From Gammaproteobacteria bacterium (GTDB lineage Bacteria > Pseudomonadota > Gammaproteobacteria > SZUA-140), in the NCBI GenBank assembly GCA_016712635.1, contig JADJQS010000017.1, positions 1-12,428 on the forward strand: a stretch of DNA of 12,428 nt. Direction: 5' to 3'. The notes beneath the pieces are model-generated. The model did not search any database and was not told the DNA's origin. It saw only the letters and a list, made by a program, of their open reading frames with translations. A program made the position numbers and the translations under genes. This document shows positions 1-10,658 of this stretch, piece after piece (positions within the stretch are counted from its first letter, which is position 1; every line of letters begins with the position of its first letter).

Positions 1-167
1 ATTGGTCTAAGTTAGCCATGATTTTATCCACCCATATTTCGAACTTAAAATCACTTTATTCGATTGGTCTAAGTTAGCCATGATTTTATCCACCCATATT
101 TCGACTTAAAATCACTTTATTCGATTGGTCTAAGTTAGCCATGATTTTATCCACCCATATTTCGACT

Positions 168-196
168 CAGAATGGTTAGTTTCGACTTGTCTAAGA
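168..196. repeat. B-type junction 1
   Basis: Full B haplotype across the boundary of monomers 124 and 185. Relative to consensus it carries T45C, A47G, C51G, A52G, C53T, T55A, T56G and A57T, then T2C, G4T and T12A in the following unit. Monomer length stays 61 bp, so this is a substitution block, not an insertion. Both TTCGA motifs persist. The same block recurs unchanged at 3341-3369. Confidence 0.9.
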
Positions 197-346
197 TAGC
201 CATGATTTTATCCACCCATATTTCGACTTAAAATCACTTTATTCGATTGGTCTAAGTTAGCCATGATTTTATCCACCCATATTTCGACTTAAAATCACTT
301 TATTCGATTGGTCTAAGTTAGCCATGATTTTATCCACCCATATTTC

Positions 347-485
347 CACTTAAAATCACTTTATTCGATTGGTCTAAGTTAGCCATGATTTTATCCAACC
401 ATATTTCGACTTAACATCACTTTATTCGATTGGTCTAAGATAGCCATGATTTTATCCACCCATATTTCGACTTAAAATCACTTGT
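347..485. repeat. Run of singly mutated monomers near the left edge
   Basis: Four variant sites lie in adjacent monomers. G41C at 347 destroys a TCGA. C31A at 398 and A48C at 415 are private changes. Monomer 429-489 has T12A at 440 and T56G plus A57T at 484-485. Those last three alleles are B alleles in an otherwise type A monomer, which suggests a partly overwritten B segment. Confidence 0.75.
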
Positions 486-550
486 TTCGATTGGTCTAAG
501 TTAGCCATGATTTTATCCACCCATATTTCGACTTAAAATCACTTTATTCC

Positions 551-611
551 ATTGGTCTAAGTTAGCCATGGTTTTAACCACCCATATTTCAAACTAAAAT
601 CATCTTGTTCG
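551..611. repeat. Most divergent monomer in the left zone
   Basis: Eight substitutions separate this 61-bp copy from consensus: A21G, T27A, G41A, C43A, T44C, C53T, T54C and A57G. The base just before it (550) is also changed, which breaks the TCGA at that boundary. A21G makes a CCATGG, the only one I noticed in the window. The changes are mostly private and not B alleles, so this looks like an older, unhomogenised monomer. In the dyad, A21G would give a G-U wobble in RNA and not a full break. Confidence 0.85.
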
Positions 612-861
612 ATTGGTCTAAGTTAGCCATGATTTTATCCACCCATATTTCGACTTAAAATCACTTTATTCGATTGGTCTAAGTTAGCCATGATTTTATC
701 CACCCATATTTCGACTTAAAATCACTTTATTCGATTGGTCTAAGTTAGCCATGATTTTATCCACCCATATTTCGACTTAAAATCACTTTATTCGATTGGT
801 CTAAGTTAGCCATGATTTTATCCACCCATATTTCGACTTAAAATCACTTTATTCGATTGGT

Positions 862-863
862 TC
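862..863. repeat. Dinucleotide swap in a consensus monomer
   Basis: Monomer 856 reads GGTTCAAG where consensus has GGTCTAAG, so pos 7-8 CT became TC. It is a private variant and would disrupt the CTAAGTTAG palindrome in this copy only. Confidence 0.8.
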
Positions 864-1204
864 AAGTTAGCCATGATTTTATCCACCCATATTTCGACTT
901 AAAATCACTTTATTCGATTGGTCTAAGTTAGCCATGATTTTATCCACCCATATTTCGACTTAAAATCACTTTATTCGATTGGTCTAAGTTAGCCATGATT
1001 TTATCCACCCATATTTCGACTTAAAATCACTTTGTTCGATTGGTCTAAGTTAGCCATGATTTTATCCACCCATATTTCGACTTAAAATCACTTTATTCGA
1101 TTGGTCTAAGTTAGCCATGATTTTATCCACCCATATTTCGACTTAAAATCACTTTATTCGATTGGTCTAAGTTAGCCATGATTTTATCCACCCATATTTC
1201 GACT

Positions 1205-1253
1205 CAGAATGGTTAGTTTCGATTTGTCTAAGATAGCTAACATTTTATCCACG
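1205..1253. repeat. B-type junction 2, extended subtype (B3)
   Basis: The block from pos 45 matches the B type. The next monomer then starts ATTTGTCTAAGATAGCT, keeping T2 and adding C17T, T19A and G20C, with C32G at 1253 (CCACGC for CCACCC). C17T and G20C are shared only with the junction at 12002-12039, near the other end of the window. G20C breaks the 8-bp inverted repeat here, because the right arm of this monomer is still TAAAATCA. Confidence 0.85.
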
Positions 1254-1282
1254 CATATTTCGACTTAAAATCACTTTATTCG

Positions 1283-1344
1283 ATTTGGTCTAAGTTAGCC
1301 ATGATTTTATCCACCCATATTTCGACTTAAAATCACTTTATTCG
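1283..1344. repeat. 62-bp monomer with an extra T at its start
   Basis: The monomer starts ATTTGGTC where consensus has ATTGGTC. The same extra T in the same run occurs in the 62-bp monomer at 12019, and both follow or belong to a B3-type junction. The insertion is in a T run, so sequencing error is possible, but linkage to B3 argues for a real shared variant. Confidence 0.75.
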
Positions 1345-1510
1345 ATTGGTCTAAGTTAGCCATGATTTTATCCACCCATATTTCGACTTAAAATCACTTT
1401 ATTCGATTGGTCTAAGTTAGCCATGATTTTATCCACCCATATTTCGACTTAAAATCACTTTATTCGATTGGTCTAAGTTAGCCATGATTTTATCCACCCA
1501 CATTTCGACT

Positions 1511-1539
1511 CACAATGGTTAGTTTCGACTTGTCTAAGA
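1511..1539. repeat. B-type junction 3 with a private change
   Basis: Full B haplotype except that pos 47 is C (TCACAATGG for TCAGAATGG), plus a T36C-like change just upstream that gives CCCACATTTCG. Monomer 10311 shows the same A47C on a type A background (TTACAATCAC). Confidence 0.85.
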
Positions 1540-1721
1540 TAGCCATGATTTTATCCACCCATATTTCGACTTAAAATCACTTTATTCGATTGGTCTAAGT
1601 TAGCCATGATTTTATCCACCCATATTTCGACTTAAAATCACTTTATTCGATTGGTCTAAGTTAGCCATGATTTTATCCACCCATATTTCGACTTAAAATC
1701 ACTTTATTCGATTGGTCTAAG

Positions 1722-1722
1722 A
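1722..1722. repeat. Isolated B allele T12A
   Basis: Monomer 1711 is consensus apart from GATAG for GTTAG. This single B allele marks the right-hand edge of the left variant-rich zone. Confidence 0.75.
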
Positions 1723-2015
1723 TAGCCATGATTTTATCCACCCATATTTCGACTTAAAATCACTTTATTCGATTGGTCTAAGTTAGCCATGATTTTATCC
1801 ACCCATATTTCGACTTAAAATCACTTTATTCGATTGGTCTAAGTTAGCCATGATTTTATCCACCCATATTTCGACTTAAAATCACTTTATTCGATTGGTC
1901 TAAGTTAGCCATGATTTTATCCACCCATATTTCGACTTAAAATCACTTTATTCGATTGGTCTAAGTTAGCCATGATTTTATCCACCCATATTTCGACTTA
2001 AAATCACTTTATTCG

Positions 2016-2077
2016 ATTGGTCTAAGTTAGCCATGATTTTATCCACCCATATTTCGACTTAAAATCACTTTATTTCG
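2016..2077. repeat. 62-bp monomer with an extra T before the terminal TCG
   Basis: It ends TTTATTTCG where consensus ends TTTATTCG. The identical insertion occurs in monomer 9884-9945. Confidence 0.8.
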
Positions 2078-2443
2078 ATTGGTCTAAGTTAGCCATGATT
2101 TTATCCACCCATATTTCGACTTAAAATCACTTTATTCGATTGGTCTAAGTTAGCCATGATTTTATCCACCCATATTTCGACTTAAAATCACTTTATTCGA
2201 TTGGTCTAAGTTAGCCATGATTTTATCCACCCATATTTCGACTTAAAATCACTTTATTCGATTGGTCTAAGTTAGCCATGATTTTATCCACCCATATTTC
2301 GACTTAAAATCACTTTATTCGATTGGTCTAAGTTAGCCATGATTTTATCCACCCATATTTCGACTTAAAATCACTTTATTCGATTGGTCTAAGTTAGCCA
2401 TGATTTTATCCACCCATATTTCGACTTAAAATCACTTTATTCG

Positions 2444-2503
2444 ATTGGTCTAAGTTAGCCATGATTTTATCCACCCATATTTCGACTTAAAATCCTTTAT
2501 TCG
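2444..2503. repeat. 60-bp monomer lacking A52
   Basis: It reads AATCCTTTATTCG for AATCACTTTATTCG. The identical deletion recurs in monomer 10372-10431. It removes the last base pair of the 8-bp inverted repeat. Confidence 0.8.
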
Positions 2504-3340
2504 ATTGGTCTAAGTTAGCCATGATTTTATCCACCCATATTTCGACTTAAAATCACTTTATTCGATTGGTCTAAGTTAGCCATGATTTTATCCACCCATA
2601 TTTCGACTTAAAATCACTTTATTCGATTGGTCTAAGTTAGCCATGATTTTATCCACCCATATTTCGACTTAAAATCACTTTATTCGATTGGTCTAAGTTA
2701 GCCATGATTTTATCCACCCATATTTCGACTTAAAATCACTTTATTCGATTGGTCTAAGTTAGCCATGATTTTATCCACCCATATTTCGACTTAAAATCAC
2801 TTTATTCGATTGGTCTAAGTTAGCCATGATTTTATCCACCCATATTTCGACTTAAAATCACTTTATTCGATTGGTCTAAGTTAGCCATGATTTTATCCAC
2901 CCATATTTCGACTTAAAATCACTTTATTCGATTGGTCTAAGTTAGCCATGATTTTATCCACCCATATTTCGACTTAAAATCACTTTATTCGATTGGTCTA
3001 AGTTAGCCATGATTTTATCCACCCATATTTCGACTTAAAATCACTTTATTCGATTGGTCTAAGTTAGCCATGATTTTATCCACCCATATTTCGACTTAAA
3101 ATCACTTTATTCGATTGGTCTAAGTTAGCCATGATTTTATCCACCCATATTTCGACTTAAAATCACTTTATTCGATTGGTCTAAGTTAGCCATGATTTTA
3201 TCCACCCATATTTCGACTTAAAATCACTTTATTCGATTGGTCTAAGTTAGCCATGATTTTATCCACCCATATTTCGACTTAAAATCACTTTATTCGATTG
3301 GTCTAAGTTAGCCATGATTTTATCCACCCATATTTCGACT
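2496..3340. repeat. Homogeneous block 1 (about 14 monomers)
   Basis: No departure from consensus was seen by eye between the A52 deletion of monomer 2444 and the B junction at 3341. Confidence 0.8.
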
Positions 3341-3369
3341 CAGAATGGTTAGTTTCGACTTGTCTAAGA
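3341..3369. repeat. B-type junction 4
   Basis: Full B haplotype with the same alleles as junction 1 at 168-196. It stands alone between two long homogeneous blocks, with 30 monomers since the previous B junction and 90 until the next. This suggests that flanking type A repeats were amplified around it. Confidence 0.9.
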
Positions 3370-3542
3370 TAGCCATGATTTTATCCACCCATATTTCGAC
3401 TTAAAATCACTTTATTCGATTGGTCTAAGTTAGCCATGATTTTATCCACCCATATTTCGACTTAAAATCACTTTATTCGATTGGTCTAAGTTAGCCATGA
3501 TTTTATCCACCCATATTTCGACTTAAAATCACTTTATTCGAT

Positions 3543-3558
3543 TGGTCTAAGTTAGCCA
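3543..3558. repeat. Imperfect palindrome abutting the inverted repeat (representative copy)
   Basis: Pos 3-18 reads TGGTCTAAGTTAGCCA. TGG pairs with CCA, T6 is unpaired, and CTAA pairs with TTAG around a central G, so CTAAGTTAG is a perfect odd palindrome. As a hairpin this gives about six pairs (TGG and CTA with TAG and CCA) around an AGT loop with one bulged T. It ends exactly where the next dyad (pos 19-52) begins, so 50 of 61 bases of the monomer lie in two adjacent dyads. The B type changes T12 to A and G4 to T, which weakens this palindrome. Confidence 0.6.
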
Positions 3559-3592
3559 TGATTTTATCCACCCATATTTCGACTTAAAATCA
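3559..3592. repeat. Perfect 8-bp inverted repeat inside the monomer (representative copy)
   Basis: The arms TGATTTTA (pos 19-26) and TAAAATCA (pos 45-52) are exact reverse complements separated by 18 nt that contain the CCACCCATATTTCG segment. The dyad is present in every consensus monomer, so roughly 180 or more times in the window. It could extrude as a cruciform, fold as a hairpin in a transcript, or be a site for a dimeric protein. The sequence does not distinguish these. The arms are AT-rich, so the stem would be weak on its own. An 8-bp match in a 61-bp AT-rich unit could also arise by chance. Confidence 0.75.
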
Positions 3593-5187
3593 CTTTATTC
3601 GATTGGTCTAAGTTAGCCATGATTTTATCCACCCATATTTCGACTTAAAATCACTTTATTCGATTGGTCTAAGTTAGCCATGATTTTATCCACCCATATT
3701 TCGACTTAAAATCACTTTATTCGATTGGTCTAAGTTAGCCATGATTTTATCCACCCATATTTCGACTTAAAATCACTTTATTCGATTGGTCTAAGTTAGC
3801 CATGATTTTATCCACCCATATTTCGACTTAAAATCACTTTATTCGATTGGTCTAAGTTAGCCATGATTTTATCCACCCATATTTCGACTTAAAATCACTT
3901 TATTCGATTGGTCTAAGTTAGCCATGATTTTATCCACCCATATTTCGACTTAAAATCACTTTATTCGATTGGTCTAAGTTAGCCATGATTTTATCCACCC
4001 ATATTTCGACTTAAAATCACTTTATTCGATTGGTCTAAGTTAGCCATGATTTTATCCACCCATATTTCGACTTAAAATCACTTTATTCGATTGGTCTAAG
4101 TTAGCCATGATTTTATCCACCCATATTTCGACTTAAAATCACTTTATTCGATTGGTCTAAGTTAGCCATGATTTTATCCACCCATATTTCGACTTAAAAT
4201 CACTTTATTCGATTGGTCTAAGTTAGCCATGATTTTATCCACCCATATTTCGACTTAAAATCACTTTATTCGATTGGTCTAAGTTAGCCATGATTTTATC
4301 CACCCATATTTCGACTTAAAATCACTTTATTCGATTGGTCTAAGTTAGCCATGATTTTATCCACCCATATTTCGACTTAAAATCACTTTATTCGATTGGT
4401 CTAAGTTAGCCATGATTTTATCCACCCATATTTCGACTTAAAATCACTTTATTCGATTGGTCTAAGTTAGCCATGATTTTATCCACCCATATTTCGACTT
4501 AAAATCACTTTATTCGATTGGTCTAAGTTAGCCATGATTTTATCCACCCATATTTCGACTTAAAATCACTTTATTCGATTGGTCTAAGTTAGCCATGATT
4601 TTATCCACCCATATTTCGACTTAAAATCACTTTATTCGATTGGTCTAAGTTAGCCATGATTTTATCCACCCATATTTCGACTTAAAATCACTTTATTCGA
4701 TTGGTCTAAGTTAGCCATGATTTTATCCACCCATATTTCGACTTAAAATCACTTTATTCGATTGGTCTAAGTTAGCCATGATTTTATCCACCCATATTTC
4801 GACTTAAAATCACTTTATTCGATTGGTCTAAGTTAGCCATGATTTTATCCACCCATATTTCGACTTAAAATCACTTTATTCGATTGGTCTAAGTTAGCCA
4901 TGATTTTATCCACCCATATTTCGACTTAAAATCACTTTATTCGATTGGTCTAAGTTAGCCATGATTTTATCCACCCATATTTCGACTTAAAATCACTTTA
5001 TTCGATTGGTCTAAGTTAGCCATGATTTTATCCACCCATATTTCGACTTAAAATCACTTTATTCGATTGGTCTAAGTTAGCCATGATTTTATCCACCCAT
5101 ATTTCGACTTAAAATCACTTATTTCGATTGGTCTAAGTTAGCCATGATTTTATCCACCCATATTTCGACTTAAAATCACTTTATTCG

Positions 5188-5251
5188 ATTGGTCTAAGTT
5201 AGCCATGATTTTATCCACCCATATTTCGACTCAAAATACTTTATTCGATTT
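5188..5251. repeat. 60-bp monomer and next start with partial B alleles
   Basis: Monomer 5188-5247 has T45C at 5232 and lacks one base (TCAAAATACT for TTAAAATCACT). The next monomer has G4T at 5251. T45C and G4T are both B alleles, while the positions between them are type A, so this is a mosaic of the two types. Confidence 0.8.
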
Positions 5252-6328
5252 GTCTAAGTTAGCCATGATTTTATCCACCCATATTTCGACTTAAAATCAC
5301 TTTATTCGATTGGTCTAAGTTAGCCATGATTTTATCCACCCATATTTCGACTTAAAATCACTTTATTCGATTGGTCTAAGTTAGCCATGATTTTATCCAC
5401 CCATATTTCGACTTAAAATCACTTTATTCGATTGGTCTAAGTTAGCCATGATTTTATCCACCCATATTTCGACTTAAAATCACTTTATTCGATTGGTCTA
5501 AGTTAGCCATGATTTTATCCACCCATATTTCGACTTAAAATCACTTTATTCGATTGGTCTAAGTTAGCCATGATTTTATCCACCCATATTTCGACTTAAA
5601 ATCACTTTATTCGATTGGTCTAAGTTAGCCATGATTTTATCCACCCATATTTCGACTTAAAATCACTTTATTCGATTGGTCTAAGTTAGCCATGATTTTA
5701 TCCACCCATATTTCGACTTAAAATCACTTTATTCGATTGGTCTAAGTTAGCCATGATTTTATCCACCCATATTTCGACTTAAAATCACTTTATTCGATTG
5801 GTCTAAGTTAGCCATGATTTTATCCACCCATATTTCGACTTAAAATCACTTTATTCGATTGGTCTAAGTTAGCCATGATTTTATCCACCCATATTTCGAC
5901 TTAAAATCACTTTATTCGATTGGTCTAAGTTAGCCATGATTTTATCCACCCATATTTCGACTTAAAATCACTTTATTCGATTGGTCTAAGTTAGCCATGA
6001 TTTTATCCACCCATATTTCGACTTAAAATCACTTTATTCGATTGGTCTAAGTTAGCCATGATTTTATCCACCCATATTTCGACTTAAAATCACTTTATTC
6101 GATTGGTCTAAGTTAGCCATGATTTTATCCACCCATATTTCGACTTAAAATCACTTTATTCGATTGGTCTAAGTTAGCCATGATTTTATCCACCCATATT
6201 TCGACTTAAAATCACTTTATTCGATTGGTCTAAGTTAGCCATGATTTTATCCACCCATATTTCGACTTAAAATCACTTTATTCGATTGGTCTAAGTTAGC
6301 CATGATTTTATCCACCCATATTTCGACT
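5252..6328. repeat. Homogeneous block 3 (about 18 monomers)
   Basis: No departure from consensus was seen by eye. The block ends at a single T45C substitution (6329, TCAAAATCAC), the first base of the B haplotype on its own. Confidence 0.78.
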
Positions 6329-6329
6329 C

Positions 6330-7714
6330 AAAATCACTTTATTCGATTGGTCTAAGTTAGCCATGATTTTATCCACCCATATTTCGACTTAAAATCACTT
6401 TATTCGATTGGTCTAAGTTAGCCATGATTTTATCCACCCATATTTCGACTTAAAATCACTTTATTCGATTGGTCTAAGTTAGCCATGATTTTATCCACCC
6501 ATATTTCGACTTAAAATCACTTTATTCGATTGGTCTAAGTTAGCCATGATTTTATCCACCCATATTTCGACTTAAAATCACTTTATTCGATTGGTCTAAG
6601 TTAGCCATGATTTTATCCACCCATATTTCGACTTAAAATCACTTTATTCGATTGGTCTAAGTTAGCCATGATTTTATCCACCCATATTTCGACTTAAAAT
6701 CACTTTATTCGATTGGTCTAAGTTAGCCATGATTTTATCCACCCATATTTCGACTTAAAATCACTTTATTCGATTGGTCTAAGTTAGCCATGATTTTATC
6801 CACCCATATTTCGACTTAAAATCACTTTATTCGATTGGTCTAAGTTAGCCATGATTTTATCCACCCATATTTCGACTTAAAATCACTTTATTCGATTGGT
6901 CTAAGTTAGCCATGATTTTATCCACCCATATTTCGACTTAAAATCACTTTATTCGATTGGTCTAAGTTAGCCATGATTTTATCCACCCATATTTCGACTT
7001 AAAATCACTTTATTCGATTGGTCTAAGTTAGCCATGATTTTATCCACCCATATTTCGACTTAAAATCACTTTATTCGATTGGTCTAAGTTAGCCATGATT
7101 TTATCCACCCATATTTCGACTTAAAATCACTTTATTCGATTGGTCTAAGTTAGCCATGATTTTATCCACCCATATTTCGACTTAAAATCACTTTATTCGA
7201 TTGGTCTAAGTTAGCCATGATTTTATCCACCCATATTTCGACTTAAAATCACTTTATTCGATTGGTCTAAGTTAGCCATGATTTTATCCACCCATATTTC
7301 GACTTAAAATCACTTTATTCGATTGGTCTAAGTTAGCCATGATTTTATCCACCCATATTTCGACTTAAAATCACTTTATTCGATTGGTCTAAGTTAGCCA
7401 TGATTTTATCCACCCATATTTCGACTTAAAATCACTTTATTCGATTGGTCTAAGTTAGCCATGATTTTATCCACCCATATTTCGACTTAAAATCACTTTA
7501 TTCGATTGGTCTAAGTTAGCCATGATTTTATCCACCCATATTTCGACTTAAAATCACTTTATTCGATTGGTCTAAGTTAGCCATGATTTTATCCACCCAT
7601 ATTTCGACTTAAAATCACTTTATTCGATTGGTCTAAGTTAGCCATGATTTTATCCACCCATATTTCGACTTAAAATCACTTTATTCGATTGGTCTAAGTT
7701 AGCCATGATTTTAT
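6330..7714. repeat. Homogeneous block 4 (about 23 monomers)
   Basis: No departure from consensus was seen by eye between the T45C at 6329 and the C28T at 7715. Confidence 0.78.
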
Positions 7715-7770
7715 TCACCCATATTTCGACTCAAAATCACTTTATTCGACTGGTGTAAGTTGGCCATGAC
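7715..7770. repeat. Isolated divergent pair of monomers inside the homogeneous core
   Basis: Six substitutions are clustered across monomers 7688 and 7749: C28T (7715), T45C (7732), T2C (7750), C7G (7755), A14G (7762) and T22C (7770). T45C and T2C are B alleles; the others are private. T22C puts a mismatch into the inverted repeat. The pair resembles a surviving fragment of an older, partly converted B junction. Confidence 0.85.
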
Positions 7771-8835
7771 TTTATCCACCCATATTTCGACTTAAAATCA
7801 CTTTATTCGATTGGTCTAAGTTAGCCATGATTTTATCCACCCATATTTCGACTTAAAATCACTTTATTCGATTGGTCTAAGTTAGCCATGATTTTATCCA
7901 CCCATATTTCGACTTAAAATCACTTTATTCGATTGGTCTAAGTTAGCCATGATTTTATCCACCCATATTTCGACTTAAAATCACTTTATTCGATTGGTCT
8001 AAGTTAGCCATGATTTTATCCACCCATATTTCGACTTAAAATCACTTTATTCGATTGGTCTAAGTTAGCCATGATTTTATCCACCCATATTTCGACTTAA
8101 AATCACTTTATTCGATTGGTCTAAGTTAGCCATGATTTTATCCACCCATATTTCGACTTAAAATCACTTTATTCGATTGGTCTAAGTTAGCCATGATTTT
8201 ATCCACCCATATTTCGACTTAAAATCACTTTATTCGATTGGTCTAAGTTAGCCATGATTTTATCCACCCATATTTCGACTTAAAATCACTTTATTCGATT
8301 GGTCTAAGTTAGCCATGATTTTATCCACCCATATTTCGACTTAAAATCACTTTATTCGATTGGTCTAAGTTAGCCATGATTTTATCCACCCATATTTCGA
8401 CTTAAAATCACTTTATTCGATTGGTCTAAGTTAGCCATGATTTTATCCACCCATATTTCGACTTAAAATCACTTTATTCGATTGGTCTAAGTTAGCCATG
8501 ATTTTATCCACCCATATTTCGACTTAAAATCACTTTATTCGATTGGTCTAAGTTAGCCATGATTTTATCCACCCATATTTCGACTTAAAATCACTTTATT
8601 CGATTGGTCTAAGTTAGCCATGATTTTATCCACCCATATTTCGACTTAAAATCACTTTATTCGATTGGTCTAAGTTAGCCATGATTTTATCCACCCATAT
8701 TTCGACTTAAAATCACTTTATTCGATTGGTCTAAGTTAGCCATGATTTTATCCACCCATATTTCGACTTAAAATCACTTTATTCGATTGGTCTAAGTTAG
8801 CCATGATTTTATCCACCCATATTTCGACTTAAAAT
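7771..8835. repeat. Homogeneous block 5 (about 17 monomers)
   Basis: No departure from consensus was seen by eye up to the chimeric B junction that starts at 8836. Confidence 0.78.
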
Positions 8836-8858
8836 TGTTAGTTTCGATTTGTCTGAGA
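8836..8858. repeat. Chimeric B-type junction 5
   Basis: The left part of the end segment is type A (TTAAAAT), then the sequence switches to B-like TGTTAGTTTCGATTTG with G4T and T12A. T45 and A47 are consensus, so the A-to-B switch lies between pos 47 and 52. A9G (GTCTGAG) is private. Confidence 0.85.
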
Positions 8859-9276
8859 TAGCCATGATTTTATCCACCCATATTTCGACTTAAAATCACT
8901 TTATTCGATTGGTCTAAGTTAGCCATGATTTTATCCACCCATATTTCGACTTAAAATCACTTTATTCGATTGGTCTAAGTTAGCCATGATTTTATCCACC
9001 CATATTTCGACTTAAAATCACTTTATTCGATTGGTCTAAGTTAGCCATGATTTTATCCACCCATATTTCGACTTAAAATCACTTTATTCGATTGGTCTAA
9101 GTTAGCCATGATTTTATCCACCCATATTTCGACTTAAAATCACTTTATTCGATTGGTCTAAGTTAGCCATGATTTTATCCACCCATATTTCGACTTAAAA
9201 TCACTTTATTCGATTGGTCTAAGTTAGCCATGATTTTATCCACCCATATTTCGACTTAAAATCACTTTATTCGATT

Positions 9277-9318
9277 TGTCTAAGTTAGCCATGATTTTAT
9301 CCACCCATATTTCGACTC
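9277..9318. repeat. Monomer with two isolated B alleles
   Basis: Monomer 9274 carries G4T at 9277 and T45C at 9318 and is otherwise consensus. The same two alleles mark the mosaic at 5232-5251, though there they sit in the opposite order across a boundary. Confidence 0.75.
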
Positions 9319-9744
9319 AAAATCACTTTATTCGATTGGTCTAAGTTAGCCATGATTTTATCCACCCATATTTCGACTTAAAATCACTTTATTCGATTGG
9401 TCTAAGTTAGCCATGATTTTATCCACCCATATTTCGACTTAAAATCACTTTATTCGATTGGTCTAAGTTAGCCATGATTTTATCCACCCATATTTCGACT
9501 TAAAATCACTTTATTCGATTGGTCTAAGTTAGCCATGATTTTATCCACCCATATTTCGACTTAAAATCACTTTATTCGATTGGTCTAAGTTAGCCATGAT
9601 TTTATCCACCCATATTTCGACTTAAAATCACTTTATTCGATTGGTCTAAGTTAGCCATGATTTTATCCACCCATATTTCGACTTAAAATCACTTTATTCG
9701 ATTGGTCTAAGTTAGCCATGATTTTATCCACCCATATTTCGACT

Positions 9745-9778
9745 CAGAATGGTTAGTTTCGACTTGTCTAAGATAGCT
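9745..9778. repeat. B-type junction 6, subtype with C17T (B2)
   Basis: Full B haplotype extended by C17T, so the following monomer reads AGATAGCTATG. The same extended form occurs at 10659-10692, 15 monomers later. It opens the right-hand variant-rich zone. Confidence 0.9.
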
Positions 9779-9883
9779 ATGATTTTATCCACCCATATTT
9801 CGACTTAAAATCACTTTATTCGATTGGTCTAAGTTAGCCATGATTTTATCCACCCATATTTCGACTTAAAATCACTTTATTCG

Positions 9884-10017
9884 ATTGGTCTAAGTTAGCC
9901 ATGATTTTATCCACCTATATTTCGACTTAAAATCACTTTATTTCGATTGGTCTAAGTTAGCCATGATTTTATCCACCCATATTTCGACTTAAAATCACTT
10001 TTTCGACTTGTCTAAGA
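9884..10017. repeat. 62-bp monomer, then a 60-bp chimeric B junction 7
   Basis: Monomer 9884-9945 has a C-to-T change in CCACCTATAT and an extra T (TTTATTTCG). Monomer 9946-10005 is one base short: type A through AAAATCACTT, then TTTCGACTTG, with the B alleles T2C, G4T and T12A to 10017. The A-to-B switch is at about pos 54-57 and coincides with the one-base loss, as expected for a recombination joint. Confidence 0.85.
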
Positions 10018-10110
10018 TAGCCATGATTTTATCCACCCATATTTCGACTTAAAATCACTTTATTCGATTGGTCTAAGTTAGCCATGATTTTATCCACCCA
10101 TATTTCGACT

Positions 10111-10131
10111 CAGAATGGTTAGTTTCGACTT
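10111..10131. repeat. B-type junction 8, truncated on the right
   Basis: B alleles run from T45C to G4T, but pos 12 is T as in type A (CTAAGTTAG). The switch back to type A therefore lies between pos 4 and 12, a different breakpoint from the other junctions. Confidence 0.88.
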
Positions 10132-10356
10132 GTCTAAGTTAGCCATGATTTTATCCACCCATATTTCGACTTAAAATCACTTTATTCGATTGGTCTAAGT
10201 TAGCCATGATTTTATCCACCCATATTTCGACTTAAAATCACTTTATTCGATTGGTCTAAGTTAGCCATGATTTTATCCACCCATATTTCGACTTAAAATC
10301 ACTTTATTCGATTGGTCTAAGTTAGCCATGATTTTATCCACCCATATTTCGACTTA

Positions 10357-10431
10357 CAATCACTTTATTCGATTGGACTAAGTTAGCCATGATTTTATCC
10401 ACCCATATTTCGACTTAAAATCCTTTATTCG
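10357..10431. repeat. Variant pair: A47C, T6A and a 60-bp monomer
   Basis: Monomer 10311 has A47C at 10357 (TTACAATCAC). Monomer 10372-10431 starts ATTGGACTAAG (T6A) and lacks A52 (AATCCTTTAT). T6A is shared with monomer 12019, A47C with 1513, and the deletion with 2444. Confidence 0.8.
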
Positions 10432-10658
10432 ATTGGTCTAAGTTAGCCATGATTTTATCCACCCATATTTCGACTTAAAATCACTTTATTCGATTGGTCT
10501 AAGTTAGCCATGATTTTATCCACCCATATTTCGACTTAAAATCACTTTATTCGATTGGTCTAAGTTAGCCATGATTTTATCCACCCATATTTCGACTTAA
10601 AATCACTTTATTCGATTGGTCTAAGTTAGCCATGATTTTATCCACCCATATTTCGACT

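Larger units (their letters stand above)
3541..3601. repeat. Reference (consensus) monomer, type A
   Basis: This copy matches the modal sequence at every position and defines the numbering used here. It begins ATTGGTCTAAGTTAGCC, passes through a pyrimidine-rich middle TTTTATCCACCCATATTTCG, and ends TTAAAATCACTTTATTCG. The phase is arbitrary because the array has no visible end. Landmarks are palindrome CTAAGTTAG at pos 7-15, CATG at pos 17-20, left inverted-repeat arm at pos 19-26, TCGA at pos 39-42, right arm at pos 45-52, and a second TCGA spanning pos 59 to pos 1 of the next unit. Cutting at CATG would give a 61-bp ladder, and cutting at TCGA would give 20- and 41-bp pieces. Confidence 0.95.
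3370..5120. repeat. Homogeneous block 2, the longest (about 29 monomers)
   Basis: Roughly 1.75 kb in which every monomer appears identical to consensus by eye. It ends at pos 56-57 of monomer 5066, where TTATTCG becomes ATTTCG with length kept. A block this uniform indicates very recent amplification or conversion. It is also where assembly could most easily have collapsed or expanded copies. Confidence 0.8.

Noticed and set aside
171..190. UUCG-tetraloop hairpin in the B block (AGT-TTCG-ACT)
   Set aside because: The stem is only three pairs before a mismatch, and several B junctions have GATTTG in place of GACTTG, which breaks it. Too weak to call.
3578..3590. CENP-B box
   Set aside because: TTCGACTTA fits the first half of the core pattern (TTCGnnnnA), but the required CGGG half is absent in consensus and in B monomers.
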